From the NCBI GenBank assembly GCA_910577575.1, contig CAJTOG010000042.1:1-16989 (forward strand): 16,989 nucleotides of DNA. Reading direction: 5' to 3'. Below are positions 1-7,912 of this stretch, one piece after another. Numbering within the stretch: position 1 is the stretch's first letter; each line of letters begins with the position of its first letter. This stretch comes from an uncultured Ruminococcus sp. (GTDB lineage Bacteria > Bacillota > Clostridia > Oscillospirales > Ruminococcaceae). The notes beneath the pieces are model-generated. The model worked only from the letters and a program-made list of their open reading frames with translations, was not told the origin of the DNA and did not search any database. A program made the position numbers and the translations under genes.

Positions 1-408
1 GGAGGATATAATCCGCTTGAAATGCTTATAAGATTTGCTTTTACCGGAAAAATGGCTGAATGCGATTTGCGTGAAGTTATTAATCCGAATTGGAAAACCT
101 ATGGAAGTAATGTATCTTTTCTTATGAAGCCGGGTACTGTTGGTAAGATTACCGGTGTTGAGGAGATTAAGAAAATGGACGGTGTTATTGACGCTGTTCT
201 TGCACGTTATGAGGGCGAAACACTTCCGCCGGAAGGTAAAGGACAGCTCCGTCAGATTATGCTGCGTGTTCTTGGCGAAGCCCCTACTAAAGAAGCACTC
301 TGGGAACAGCTTCATAATGTTTACAGAGCTTTGAAAGTTACATCTCCTAACGGTGAAAATCTGCTGTTAGACGGTTTGGATAAATCAGATTTGGACGGTA
401 CTGTCTGA
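1..408 (+). CDS. ATP-grasp ligase, C-terminal fragment (5' end outside window)
   Basis: The reading frame is open from base 1 with no stop upstream of the first ATG (22), so this is the 3' end of a longer gene. The visible 135 residues begin GGYNPLEMLIRFAFTG and contain a PGTVGKITGVEEIKKMDGV stretch. That stretch resembles the small beta domain that closes ATP-grasp enzymes of the biotin-carboxylase / L-amino-acid ligase type. Such enzymes join a carboxylate to an amine or thiol through an acyl-phosphate. The ATP-binding core is not in the window, so the substrate cannot be judged. The stop lies 12 bases before the epimerase gene, which has a good AGGGAG ribosome site, so the two are probably co-transcribed. 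A role in adding an amino acid to a sugar, or in making a precursor for the polysaccharide, is only inferred from the neighbours. Confidence 0.6.
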   Translation, partial: GGYNPLEMLIRFAFTGKMAECDLREVINPNWKTYGSNVSFLMKPGTVGKITGVEEIKKMDGVIDAVLARYEGETLPPEGKGQLRQIMLRVLGEAPTKEALWEQLHNVYRALKVTSPNGENLLLDGLDKSDLDGTV

Positions 409-420
409 GGGAGCAGAAAA

Positions 421-1317
421 ATGGCAAAGAAAATATTTTTAACAGGAGCAGGCGGACTTCTTGGAACACAATTGCTTTATACTCTTGAAAATACGGAATG
501 TTCTGTAACTGCACTTACATCTAAACCTGATGTTCTGGCTGAAAAATTTGGTGTACGTTATTTTTATCTTAATACAGCTGATTTTATGAAAAACGATTAT
601 GATTTTTCAAAGATTGATGTGCTGATTCACTGTGCGTTTCCACGAAACAATGATGGTGCATCTATGGCAAAAGGACTTGATTTCCAGCGTGTTTTATTTC
701 AGACAGCAACCGAAAACAGAGTAGGGGCATTAATAAATATTTCGTCTCAGAGTGTTTACGACCCTAAGCGTACAGAACCGGCAGATGAACAAACTCCGGC
801 AGTACTTGAAACAAAATATGCAGCGGCAAAATATATGAGCGAACAGCTTGCTGAAGTTATATGCAGTACCAATAATGTAAAATATACTAATTTGCGTATA
901 GCAAGTCTGATTGGTACTGATTTCAGTCCGCGTATTGTCAACAGATTTGTAAAAAGTGCATTGGAGCAGGGAATTATAAATATTAATGCAGGAAAACAAA
1001 AATTCGGGTTTCTTGATGTGCGTGATGCGGCAGAAGCACTGAAGGCAATTGTTTTTTCAAATCCTGATGATTGGAAACGTGTTTACAATGTAGGCGCTGA
1101 TAAAGAATGGGGAATTTTACAGCTTGCTGAAACTGTATGTGAAATTGTAGAGAATCTGACGGGCAGAAAACCCGAATTGAATATTTCTGAATCTGAAGAA
1201 ATATTTAGTTCTGCTCTGAACAGTACTTCTTTTTCAAATCAATTTGGTTGGAATCCCAAAATTTCCATATATCAATTTATAAATGAGCTTGCAAATAAAA
1301 TAATTTCGGGAATGTGA
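421..1317 (+). CDS. NAD-dependent epimerase/dehydratase (extended SDR), sugar-nucleotide modifying
   Basis: This is a 298-residue protein of the extended short-chain dehydrogenase family. The N-terminus carries the Rossmann dinucleotide motif GAGGLLG (G9, G12, G15), and the catalytic pair is in the YAAAK motif (Y133, K137). The active-site serine is probably within ISSQS (about residues 107-111). A late GFLDVRDAAEAL segment and a YNVGADKE segment are typical of GalE/RmlD-like sugar-nucleotide epimerases and dehydratases. The family acts in the cytoplasm on nucleotide-linked sugars using NAD(P). The exact substrate cannot be read from the sequence. The ATG has an AGGGAG ribosome site 7 bases upstream, and the stop lies 7 bases before the next glycosyltransferase. 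Its place in a glycosyltransferase-Wzy-Ugd operon supports a role in making a precursor sugar for a surface polysaccharide. Confidence 0.85.
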   Translation: MAKKIFLTGAGGLLGTQLLYTLENTECSVTALTSKPDVLAEKFGVRYFYLNTADFMKNDYDFSKIDVLIHCAFPRNNDGASMAKGLDFQRVLFQTATENRVGALINISSQSVYDPKRTEPADEQTPAVLETKYAAAKYMSEQLAEVICSTNNVKYTNLRIASLIGTDFSPRIVNRFVKSALEQGIININAGKQKFGFLDVRDAAEALKAIVFSNPDDWKRVYNVGADKEWGILQLAETVCEIVENLTGRKPELNISESEEIFSSALNSTSFSNQFGWNPKISIYQFINELANKIISGM

Positions 1318-1324
1318 TAAGATT

Positions 1325-2500
1325 ATGCTAATCTGGGTAATAGGCAGAACCCTGCCGGAAATGAAAACAGGCATGATGGGTCTTTTTGAGTTTGAACAGG
1401 CACAGGCTCTGCAAAAATACGGTGGAAATGATGTTAAAGTATGCTATTTGTATGCTGATAACCGTTCTGTCAAGGTATTGAGATGCTTTGGTAGAAATAA
1501 TTGTATAAAAGACAACATTGATGTTTTTGGTTCTGCAATGCCTGTTGGTGGACTTCCGCAAGGACTTTTTCAGCCTCTGAAAACGTTATGTATGAAAAAA
1601 GCAGTTGCTGAATGTGAAAAAGAATTCGGAAAACCCGATATAATACACATTCATTTTCCGCTTCTTACAATGACAGAATCAATATGGAACAGCCTTAAGA
1701 ACTACAATGTTCCGATTTTTGTAACTGAACATTGGTCCAAAGTTCAGACAAAAGAAATAGAACCATTCAGAATAAAACTTCTTAAAAAGATTGTGTCTGA
1801 GGCAGAAGACTATATTTGTGTTGGCCATTTTTTAAAAGACAGTATTAAAGAGCTTACTAATGTTGACCGTGAAATTTCTGTTATACCTAATATGGTTTCT
1901 CCTGAATTCAGACCGCTTGATATTGAAGATAAAGATAAAAATTATTTTGATTTTCTTACAGCTGGCAGACTTGTTCCTTTAAAACGTTTTGATATTGTAA
2001 TTGAAGCATTTGCTAAAATGTTTAATAATAATCCCAATGTTCATCTTACTGTTGCAGGAGGCGGAGAAATGGAGCAGGCACTCCGAAAACAGATTGAACA
2101 GCTTGGCATGAAGAATCAGATTAAAATGACAGGCAGACTTTCTCATGATGAAATAGCAAAGCTTATGCAGAAAACAGACTGTTTTGTTTCCGCAAGTGTA
2201 CTCGAAACATTCGGAGTTCCGTTTATAGAAGCGTGGAGCTGTGGAAAACCTGTTATATGTGTTAAGCCAAATGCTATTGAATTATATGTAACAGAAAAAA
2301 ACGGTTTGCTTGTTTCTGCTGATAATTCAGATGAAATGGCAGAAGCAATGCTAACTGTTTTCAATAACCGTAATCAGTATTCATCACATGATATTGCAGA
2401 AATGGCAGAAAACCAGTTCAGCCAGAGAGCAATTGCAGGAGAACTGCTGAAAAGGTTCCGTAATGCCTGCGAAAAAAATAATAATAAGGTGATAAATTGA
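1325..2500 (+). CDS. Glycosyltransferase family 4 (GT-B fold)
   Basis: This is a 391-residue retaining glycosyltransferase of the GT4/group 1 type. The N-terminal acceptor-binding half contains IIHIHFPLL and TEHWSK. The C-terminal half has the nucleotide-sugar binding features AGRLVPLKRFDIVIEAF, VAGGGEMEQALR, GRLSHDEIAKLM and an EX7E motif (ETFGVPFIE) followed by AWSCGKPVI. It should transfer a sugar from a nucleotide donor to the growing lipid-linked repeat unit at the inner face of the membrane. The ATG has only a weak ribosome site and starts 7 bases after the epimerase stop, so translational coupling is likely. The 3' end overlaps the next gene by 4 bases. Donor and acceptor cannot be told. 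Confidence 0.9.
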   Translation: MLIWVIGRTLPEMKTGMMGLFEFEQAQALQKYGGNDVKVCYLYADNRSVKVLRCFGRNNCIKDNIDVFGSAMPVGGLPQGLFQPLKTLCMKKAVAECEKEFGKPDIIHIHFPLLTMTESIWNSLKNYNVPIFVTEHWSKVQTKEIEPFRIKLLKKIVSEAEDYICVGHFLKDSIKELTNVDREISVIPNMVSPEFRPLDIEDKDKNYFDFLTAGRLVPLKRFDIVIEAFAKMFNNNPNVHLTVAGGGEMEQALRKQIEQLGMKNQIKMTGRLSHDEIAKLMQKTDCFVSASVLETFGVPFIEAWSCGKPVICVKPNAIELYVTEKNGLLVSADNSDEMAEAMLTVFNNRNQYSSHDIAEMAENQFSQRAIAGELLKRFRNACEKNNNKVIN

Positions 2501-3684
2501 AAATTCTTATTGTAGCCACTTATTTTCCTCCGTATGCGTCAGTAGCGGTTGTACGTGTTTCAAGTCTTGCAAGATATCTTCTTGACAAGGGATATACAGT
2601 TTCGGTGCTTACAAAGAAAATGCCCGAACGTAAAAATACTCCTTTACCTTTGGGTCTTGAGAAAATAGAATCAATTACAGAAGTTTCAGTCAATGAAAAT
2701 GATAAATTTTTTGGCAGAAGTAATTCATATGCTGAGGTTTTCCGTTCGTGTATGAAATCACAAAAACCGGATTGTGTATTTATTACCTGTGGAACATATG
2801 AAACTGTTCCTCTCTGTAGAATCTGTAAAGATGAATTTAATACACGTGTCGTTCTTGATTACCGTGATTTATGGATTTTTGATATGAGAAGCAAAAAGGA
2901 GTTCTTCAGACCTTCTGAACTTATTAAGAAAATCATGTTCTATTCTACTGAAAAAAAAGCACTTGCATCTGCTGATGCCGTTGTAACTGTAACAGATGGC
3001 TGGGCAGATATTCTTCGTAAGGCATATCCTAAAAGCCGTGACAAAATCCATGTTATTTATAACGGATATGATGACCTGCTGTTTTCTCAGATTAATGAAA
3101 ACGACCGTAAAGAAGCTGAAAAACTTCTTTCAAATATTCCGGACAGGGAAAATGCTGTTATTCTTGCATCATTCGGGAAACTTGTTTATTATTCATATGA
3201 ACATGGAAAGGTTTTGTTTTCGGCAGCAAAAAAACTTATTGAAAAATATCCGAAACTTGTAATTCTTCACGTAGGACAAAAAGAAGATAATATTGAACGT
3301 CTTATGCAAGAAACGGGTTTTCCGTCTGACCATTTTATATGTACAGGTTTTTGTCCGTATCAGATAGGAATGGAAATTCTTAAGTCAGCTGATATGAATC
3401 TTCTTATTGATATAAGAAAACAGGCTATTGGCACTAAGATTTATGATTATATCTATGTAAACCGTCCAGTACTATATTGCGGAACAAAGCCCACATATCT
3501 CTCAGATTTGGTTTCCGGATTTAAAGGGGGATATGTATGTACAGATGAGGAGCAGGTAATTAAAGCTGTTACCGGAATAATCAATGACAGGAAAAAAACT
3601 CTTACTGACGAAGCTGATACAAAAACTTACTCTAGAACTATTCAGAATCGCCGTATGGAAGAACTGCTTAAAGTAAACGATTAA
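2497..3684 (+). CDS. Glycosyltransferase, GT4-like
   Basis: This is a 395-residue protein whose N-terminus MKILIVATYFPPYASVAVVR is typical of GT4-type enzymes (flexible acceptor loop after a first beta strand). A DYRDLW segment, a VVTVTDGWADIL segment and HVIYNGYDD mark the linker between the two Rossmann halves. The C-terminal half contains ASFGKLVYYSYEHG, LHVGQKED, a TGF segment and GTKIYDYIYVNRPVLY, which corresponds to the usual 'K-x-x-E-Y-x-x-x-G-K-P' region. The classic EX7E motif is not evident, so it is a divergent member, close in pattern to WbuB-like transferases. The start is TTG at 2497, inside the TTGA overlap with the upstream stop. AAGGTG 6-12 bases upstream can serve as ribosome site. 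It is part of the polysaccharide operon and its sugar specificity is unknown. Confidence 0.85.
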   Translation: MKILIVATYFPPYASVAVVRVSSLARYLLDKGYTVSVLTKKMPERKNTPLPLGLEKIESITEVSVNENDKFFGRSNSYAEVFRSCMKSQKPDCVFITCGTYETVPLCRICKDEFNTRVVLDYRDLWIFDMRSKKEFFRPSELIKKIMFYSTEKKALASADAVVTVTDGWADILRKAYPKSRDKIHVIYNGYDDLLFSQINENDRKEAEKLLSNIPDRENAVILASFGKLVYYSYEHGKVLFSAAKKLIEKYPKLVILHVGQKEDNIERLMQETGFPSDHFICTGFCPYQIGMEILKSADMNLLIDIRKQAIGTKIYDYIYVNRPVLYCGTKPTYLSDLVSGFKGGYVCTDEEQVIKAVTGIINDRKKTLTDEADTKTYSRTIQNRRMEELLKVND

Positions 3685-3717
3685 CAAGTAAATTTGTATT
3701 GAAAGAGAGGTGTGGTT

Positions 3718-4995
3718 ATGATTCAAAGAAAATACCAGTTTAAAGATATAGCAATAATTCTGTTTTTCAGTAAGACTGCTATAACAAATCTTCTTGGTTA
3801 TTCTGGTATAAACAAAAGTCTGATAGCTTACGGAATACTTGCTGTTACGTATATGTTTCTTGGATTATCATTTATTTCAAAAAATGAAAAGGGTGCTCTT
3901 CATTTTGACGGAATAGCTGTTATTGCGGCTGTCGGAGCGGCTTTTTTCCTGACATATCGCAATCATCCTGAATATCATAAAGTATTCTTTGAGCGAAGTG
4001 ACTGGGCAATTTTCAGTAATGTGTTTAATTTTGTTTCAGCTCCTTTTGCTTACTATTTCATCAGATGTCAGAAGAATATAAATAAACTGAAAGACGATTT
4101 TCTTATTATTGCATATCTTAATTTCTTTGGAAACTGTCTTGGGTTTATGTCATCTTCAAATTCAGCTGTAAGCGGAAATGGTGAATCATACAATATGCTT
4201 TTCGGTTATCAGATGGCACTTCCGGCAATTCTGTTTCTGTGGTTTTTCCTTTCGGACCGTAAAAAAACCCACTATCTGATTTTAAGCATCATTGGAATAG
4301 CAGAAGGAGTATTCTTTGGTTCAAGAGGCTGTATTCTGGGATATGCTTGTTTTCTTATTATATATATGCTTTTTATCGAAAAAGGTTTTACTAAATATAA
4401 GGCAGCAACCATTGTAATATCTGCTTTTGGTGCATATGCTCTTATTTCATCACGTTTTAAACTTTTTATTTATAATATGATGATAAAATTCGACATTCAC
4501 TCAAGAACTTTAAAAAGTCTTGTCGAAGGTGATTTGACCAATGATAATGGTCGTGACCGTATATATGAAATTTTGAGAAGCAGTCTTGAAAAGGCTGGTT
4601 TGTTTCGCGGATATGGTGTCTATGGCGACAGATATTTGCTTGATGCAACGTTTTATAGTCATAGTTTAATATATGAAATTCTGATTTCTTTTGGTATATT
4701 TTTTGGTGTTATACTTTTATTGTTAATGTTCAGTGCGTTGCTGTGTGCCTTTATAAAATTCCGTAAAAAACAGAATTTCGGACTTTTACTTGCTATTTCA
4801 TCATTTACTATATGTCACTTACTGTTTTCATATTCTTTATGGTATGAACAGATGTTTGGGGCAATGATTGGCCTGTTGGTTACATTTCTTACTTCTAAAG
4901 AATATTGGGATTTTTCAGAAAAACAAGCAATCAGTATTAAAATATCAGAAGAGGACTCTGAAGAGATTTTGAACATATTTGGTGTAACTGAATAA
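3718..4995 (+). CDS. Wzy-like polysaccharide polymerase / O-antigen ligase family membrane protein
   Basis: This is an integral membrane protein of about 425 residues with some ten or more hydrophobic segments. After the SRGCILGYACFLIIYMLF helix there is a large outward-facing loop with NDNGRDRIYEIL and YSHSLIYEILISFGIFFGVIL. This is the arrangement seen in Wzy polymerases and WaaL ligases, where a conserved H lies before a hydrophobic helix. It would join lipid-linked repeat units on the outer face of the membrane. I chose ATG 3718 over GTG 3712 because the GAGAGG ribosome site (3705-3710) lies 7 bases from the ATG but only 1 from the GTG. No Wzx flippase is seen in this window, so it may be upstream or elsewhere. 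Sequence conservation in this family is low and the call rests mainly on topology and context. Confidence 0.75.
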   Translation: MIQRKYQFKDIAIILFFSKTAITNLLGYSGINKSLIAYGILAVTYMFLGLSFISKNEKGALHFDGIAVIAAVGAAFFLTYRNHPEYHKVFFERSDWAIFSNVFNFVSAPFAYYFIRCQKNINKLKDDFLIIAYLNFFGNCLGFMSSSNSAVSGNGESYNMLFGYQMALPAILFLWFFLSDRKKTHYLILSIIGIAEGVFFGSRGCILGYACFLIIYMLFIEKGFTKYKAATIVISAFGAYALISSRFKLFIYNMMIKFDIHSRTLKSLVEGDLTNDNGRDRIYEILRSSLEKAGLFRGYGVYGDRYLLDATFYSHSLIYEILISFGIFFGVILLLLMFSALLCAFIKFRKKQNFGLLLAISSFTICHLLFSYSLWYEQMFGAMIGLLVTFLTSKEYWDFSEKQAISIKISEEDSEEILNIFGVTE

Positions 4996-4998
4996 TAA

Positions 4999-5044
4999 CA
5001 TACAGGAAGCAGGAAGGCTCCTTTATTCCTGTATGCAAAGGAGG
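4999..5044 (+). promoter_or_regulatory. Intercistronic hairpin with anti-ribosome-site sequence before ugd
   Basis: A perfect 10-base inverted repeat, CATACAGGAA (4999-5008) and TTCCTGTATG (5026-5035), encloses a 17-base loop. The loop holds CTCCTTT (5018-5024), the exact complement of AAAGGAG (5037-5043) in the ugd ribosome site AAAGGAGG (5037-5044). AGGA (5011-5014) and TCCT (5019-5022) can also pair within the loop. There is no T-run, so it is not an ordinary terminator. It may tune translation or stability of the ugd part of the message. That function is inferred. Confidence 0.5.
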
Positions 5045-5052
5045 ATAAAAAT

Positions 5053-6306
5053 ATGAAAAACTTTGAAGATATTAAAATTGCAGTTGCAGGAACAGGTTAT
5101 GTAGGACTTTCAATAGCTGTTTTGCTTTCTCAGAATCATGAAGTGAAGGCTGTTGATATCATACCTGAAAAGGTTGAAAAAATAAACAGAAGAATTTCGC
5201 CTATTCAGGATGAATACATTGAAAAATATCTTGCTGAAAAAGAACTGAACCTGACAGCTACCCTTGATGCAGAATCAGCTTATAAAGATGCTGACTTTGT
5301 TGTTGTTGCAGCTCCTACAAACTATGACAGCAGAAAAAATTTTTTTGATACATCAGCTGTTGAGTCAGTTATTAAGCTTGTTCTTAAAGTTAATCCTGAT
5401 GCAATTATGGTTATAAAATCTACAATTCCTGTCGGATATACTGAAGGTATTCGCAGAAAATACAACACGGAAAATATTATTTTCAGTCCTGAATTTCTAC
5501 GTGAGTCAAAGGCACTTTATGACAATCTTTATCCGTCCCGCATTATTGTTGGTACGGATATAAATAATGCTGAGATTACAGAAGCTGCTCATATATTTGC
5601 CAAGCTTCTTCAAGAAGGTGCAGTGAAGGAAAATATAGATACTCTTTTCATGGGGTTTACCGAAGCAGAAGCTGTAAAGCTTTTTGCCAATACCTATCTT
5701 GCATTGCGTGTATCATATTTTAATGAACTTGATACGTATGCAGAAATGAAAGGACTTGATACACAAGCAATTATTAACGGTGTGTGTCTTGACCCAAGAA
5801 TAGGAACACATTACAATAATCCGTCATTCGGATATGGCGGATACTGTCTGCCAAAAGATACAAAACAGCTTCTTGCAAATTACGCTGATGTTCCACAGAA
5901 TATGATGACTGCAATTGTTGAGTCAAACAGAACAAGAAAGGATTTTATCGCTGACAGAGTTCTTGCTATGGCTGGTTATTATAGCTATTCCGACGGTGAA
6001 TATGATATTGCTTCTGAAAAACATTGTACAATAGGAGTTTATCGTCTTACAATGAAATCAAATTCCGATAATTTCCGTCAGAGTTCTATTCAGGGTGTTA
6101 TGAAGCGTATTAAGGCAAAGGGTGCAGATGTAATTATTTATGAGCCAACTCTTGAGAATGGTACAACTTTTTTTGGAAGTCTTATTGTAAATAATCTTGA
6201 TGAGTTCAAAAGTCAGTCTGATGCTGTTATCGCAAACAGATATGACTCATGTCTTGATGATGTATCGGAAAAAGTTTATACAAGAGATATATTCATGAGA
6301 GATTAA
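5053..6306 (+). CDS. ugd: UDP-glucose 6-dehydrogenase (UDP-glucose/GDP-mannose dehydrogenase family)
   Basis: This is a 417-residue enzyme that oxidises UDP-glucose to UDP-glucuronate with two NAD+ in the cytoplasm. The N-terminal NAD domain has GTGYVG (residues 13-18). KSTIPVGYT (122-130) and SPEFLRE (145-151) follow. The central helix contains K209 and N213 in EAVKLFANTYLALR, and the catalytic cysteine is C265 in GYGGYCLPKD. All the residues expected of an active enzyme are present. The C-terminal UDP-binding domain carries VYRLTMKSNSDNFRQSS. The length is slightly above that of the short bacterial type. The ATG follows a strong AAAGGAGG site that lies beside a hairpin. The gene is last in the polysaccharide operon and implies an acidic (uronic acid) sugar in the product. 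A UDP-ManNAc dehydrogenase is the main alternative, but the motif pattern fits Ugd better. Confidence 0.9.
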   Translation: MKNFEDIKIAVAGTGYVGLSIAVLLSQNHEVKAVDIIPEKVEKINRRISPIQDEYIEKYLAEKELNLTATLDAESAYKDADFVVVAAPTNYDSRKNFFDTSAVESVIKLVLKVNPDAIMVIKSTIPVGYTEGIRRKYNTENIIFSPEFLRESKALYDNLYPSRIIVGTDINNAEITEAAHIFAKLLQEGAVKENIDTLFMGFTEAEAVKLFANTYLALRVSYFNELDTYAEMKGLDTQAIINGVCLDPRIGTHYNNPSFGYGGYCLPKDTKQLLANYADVPQNMMTAIVESNRTRKDFIADRVLAMAGYYSYSDGEYDIASEKHCTIGVYRLTMKSNSDNFRQSSIQGVMKRIKAKGADVIIYEPTLENGTTFFGSLIVNNLDEFKSQSDAVIANRYDSCLDDVSEKVYTRDIFMRD

Positions 6307-6314
6307 AATATTTC

Positions 6315-6342
6315 AAAGGTCAGTTATAACTGACCTTTTTTT
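6315..6342 (+). terminator. Rho-independent terminator of the polysaccharide operon
   Basis: A perfect palindrome, AAAGGTCAGT-TATA-ACTGACCTTT, is followed by a run of seven T. It begins 9 bases after the ugd stop codon. Confidence 0.92.
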
Positions 6343-6376
6343 GTGTACATAACTGCAATATTTATTATTAAGTCTT

Positions 6377-6421
6377 AAAAAAAGCTGATACTTATAAAAA
6401 ATTATAAGTATCAGCTTTTTT
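6377..6421. terminator. Bidirectional terminator between ugd and pyrE
   Basis: A perfect 20-base-pair stem (arms 6378-6397 and 6402-6421, loop AAAA) starts with an A-run and ends with a T-run, so it can stop transcription from either side. It lies between convergent genes and should terminate the minus-strand radC-like/pyrE transcript and back up the ugd terminator. Confidence 0.9.
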
Positions 6422-6483
6422 CGTTCAATTTTGATTATATTTCGTTAAAAGCATCTTAATTCAAACAAAAGTTTTTTATCGGA

Positions 6484-7134
6484 TTATACACCATAAGTAT
6501 TTCTGTATTCAAGCATTTTATCAAGATATTCTTTACCGGAAACAATGTCATTTTTGATAGCGTCAATAATATCCTCCATTGTTACAATAGGATAAACAGT
6601 AACGCCAAAATCACGTTTTACTTCCTGAACAGCTGAAAGCTCTCCTGTACCTTTTTCCATGCGGTCAACAGTAATAACCATTCCTGTAACATCAACATCA
6701 GCAGCGGACTTGAGTTTTGGCATAGATTCACGCAAAGCTTTACCGGAAGTCATAACGTCATCAATGATGATAACCTTTTCACCGTCAGTAAGTTTTTTTC
6801 CTACAAACATACCGCCTTCACCATGGTCCTTGGCTTCCTTGCGGTCAAAGCAATATGAAACATCAATGCCGAATTTATTGCTTAGTGCAACGACAGTAGA
6901 AACGGCAAGCGGAATACCCTTATAAGCCGGACCAAAAAGAGTATCGGCAGGAATATTATTTTCATGAATACATTCAGCATAATATTCACCGAGTTCAGCA
7001 AGCTGTGTGCCTGTTTTATAATTTCCGCAGTTAATAAAATAGGGTGCAATTCTGCCGCTTTTTAAAGTAAATTCACCGAATGTAAGCACTCCGCAGTCCA
7101 CCATGAATTTAATGAATTTTTCTTTGTAAGTCAT
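6484..7134 (-). CDS. pyrE: Orotate phosphoribosyltransferase
   Basis: This is a 216-residue enzyme that joins orotate and PRPP to give orotidine 5'-phosphate in pyrimidine synthesis. The PRPP-binding motif VIIIDDVMTSGKAL is at residues 121-134. The flexible catalytic loop DRKEAKDHGEGG (97-108) holds the lysines and histidine expected for this family. TLKSGRIAPYFINCG near the N-terminus is also typical. The length matches the family. The ATG has a GGAGG site 8 bases upstream. The gap to the upstream radC-like gene is 51 bases with no visible terminator or clear promoter, so pyrE is probably read from the radC-like promoter. No other pyr genes and no PyrR-type leader are seen nearby. Downstream is the bidirectional terminator. 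Confidence 0.95.
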   Translation of the reverse strand: MTYKEKFIKFMVDCGVLTFGEFTLKSGRIAPYFINCGNYKTGTQLAELGEYYAECIHENNIPADTLFGPAYKGIPLAVSTVVALSNKFGIDVSYCFDRKEAKDHGEGGMFVGKKLTDGEKVIIIDDVMTSGKALRESMPKLKSAADVDVTGMVITVDRMEKGTGELSAVQEVKRDFGVTVYPIVTMEDIIDAIKNDIVSGKEYLDKMLEYRNTYGV

Positions 7135-7185
7135 AGTTTTTTCCTCCGTTAATATAAAAATTTAAATATACGGCATATAGTTATT

Positions 7186-7902
7186 TCATTTAATCTTATA
7201 CTCAGGAACTTTATTGAAAATATCTGTTCCAAATTCTTCAAACATAGAATATACGCCGTCTTTTCCTGTTATTATATGGTCAATAAGAATAATATCGAGA
7301 AATTCCAGAGCTTCTTTGAGATGTATGGTTACGTTTATATCTTCCGGTGATGGATTAGAATTATCAGATGGATGACAATGAGACAGAAATATATACTGAG
7401 CATCGTTTTCAAGTGCAAATTCAGCAACTCTGCGATATGATATACCTACATCAGTTAAATTTCCTCGTGAAAGAATTTTACTGCATATAACCTTGAAATT
7501 TTTATCAACTGCTACAACGACTACTACTTCTCTTTTACTTTTCCTCAAAAGTGCCGAAAAATACTTTTTAGATTTTTTTATGGTATTGAGATTCATATCC
7601 TTGCATGGACTGAAAACAAATATGCTGATTATATCAGAAATAAGAGAAAACAAGGTTATAGTTTTTATATTTGTTTCATATTCCTTCATGAGAAATGGAA
7701 TATTTGAATCGAGGATTGTGTGCAGATTGCAGTATGATTTTATAATATTATTACTTATTTCAACAGCTCTTTCATTAATTTCTGAATACGAAAGTACCAA
7801 CTGGATTTTTTCCAGTTCTGTAAGAGAAGAATAACCATGCAATTTATATTTCAATCTGACATCATCGATTATTTTATTTGATACAATATCTTTGCCTTTC
7901 AT
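7186..7902 (-). CDS. RadC-like protein with intact JAMM/MPN+ metal site and eroded HhH region
   Basis: This 238-residue protein aligns along its length with RadC (UPF0758). The C-terminal JAB/MPN domain has the full metalloprotease motif HxHx7SxxD: H175, H177, S185 and D188 in HCHPSDNSNPSPED. A likely catalytic glutamate is E125 in KREVVVVVAVD. The LIDHIITGKDGVYSMFEEFG tail is typical of RadC. The N-terminal region is recognisable (LHGYSSLTELEKIQLVLSYS), but where family members have a helix-hairpin-helix GVG turn it reads IPFLMKEYETNIKTITLFSL, so DNA binding is probably lost. RadC function is not established; JAMM domains elsewhere act as isopeptidases. It starts 10 bases after the upstream paralogue stops, and no ribosome site is seen in that gap, which suggests coupling to that gene. 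Confidence 0.8.
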   Translation of the reverse strand: MKGKDIVSNKIIDDVRLKYKLHGYSSLTELEKIQLVLSYSEINERAVEISNNIIKSYCNLHTILDSNIPFLMKEYETNIKTITLFSLISDIISIFVFSPCKDMNLNTIKKSKKYFSALLRKSKREVVVVVAVDKNFKVICSKILSRGNLTDVGISYRRVAEFALENDAQYIFLSHCHPSDNSNPSPEDINVTIHLKEALEFLDIILIDHIITGKDGVYSMFEEFGTDIFNKVPEYKIK

Positions 7903-7912
7903 AATTTAAAAT

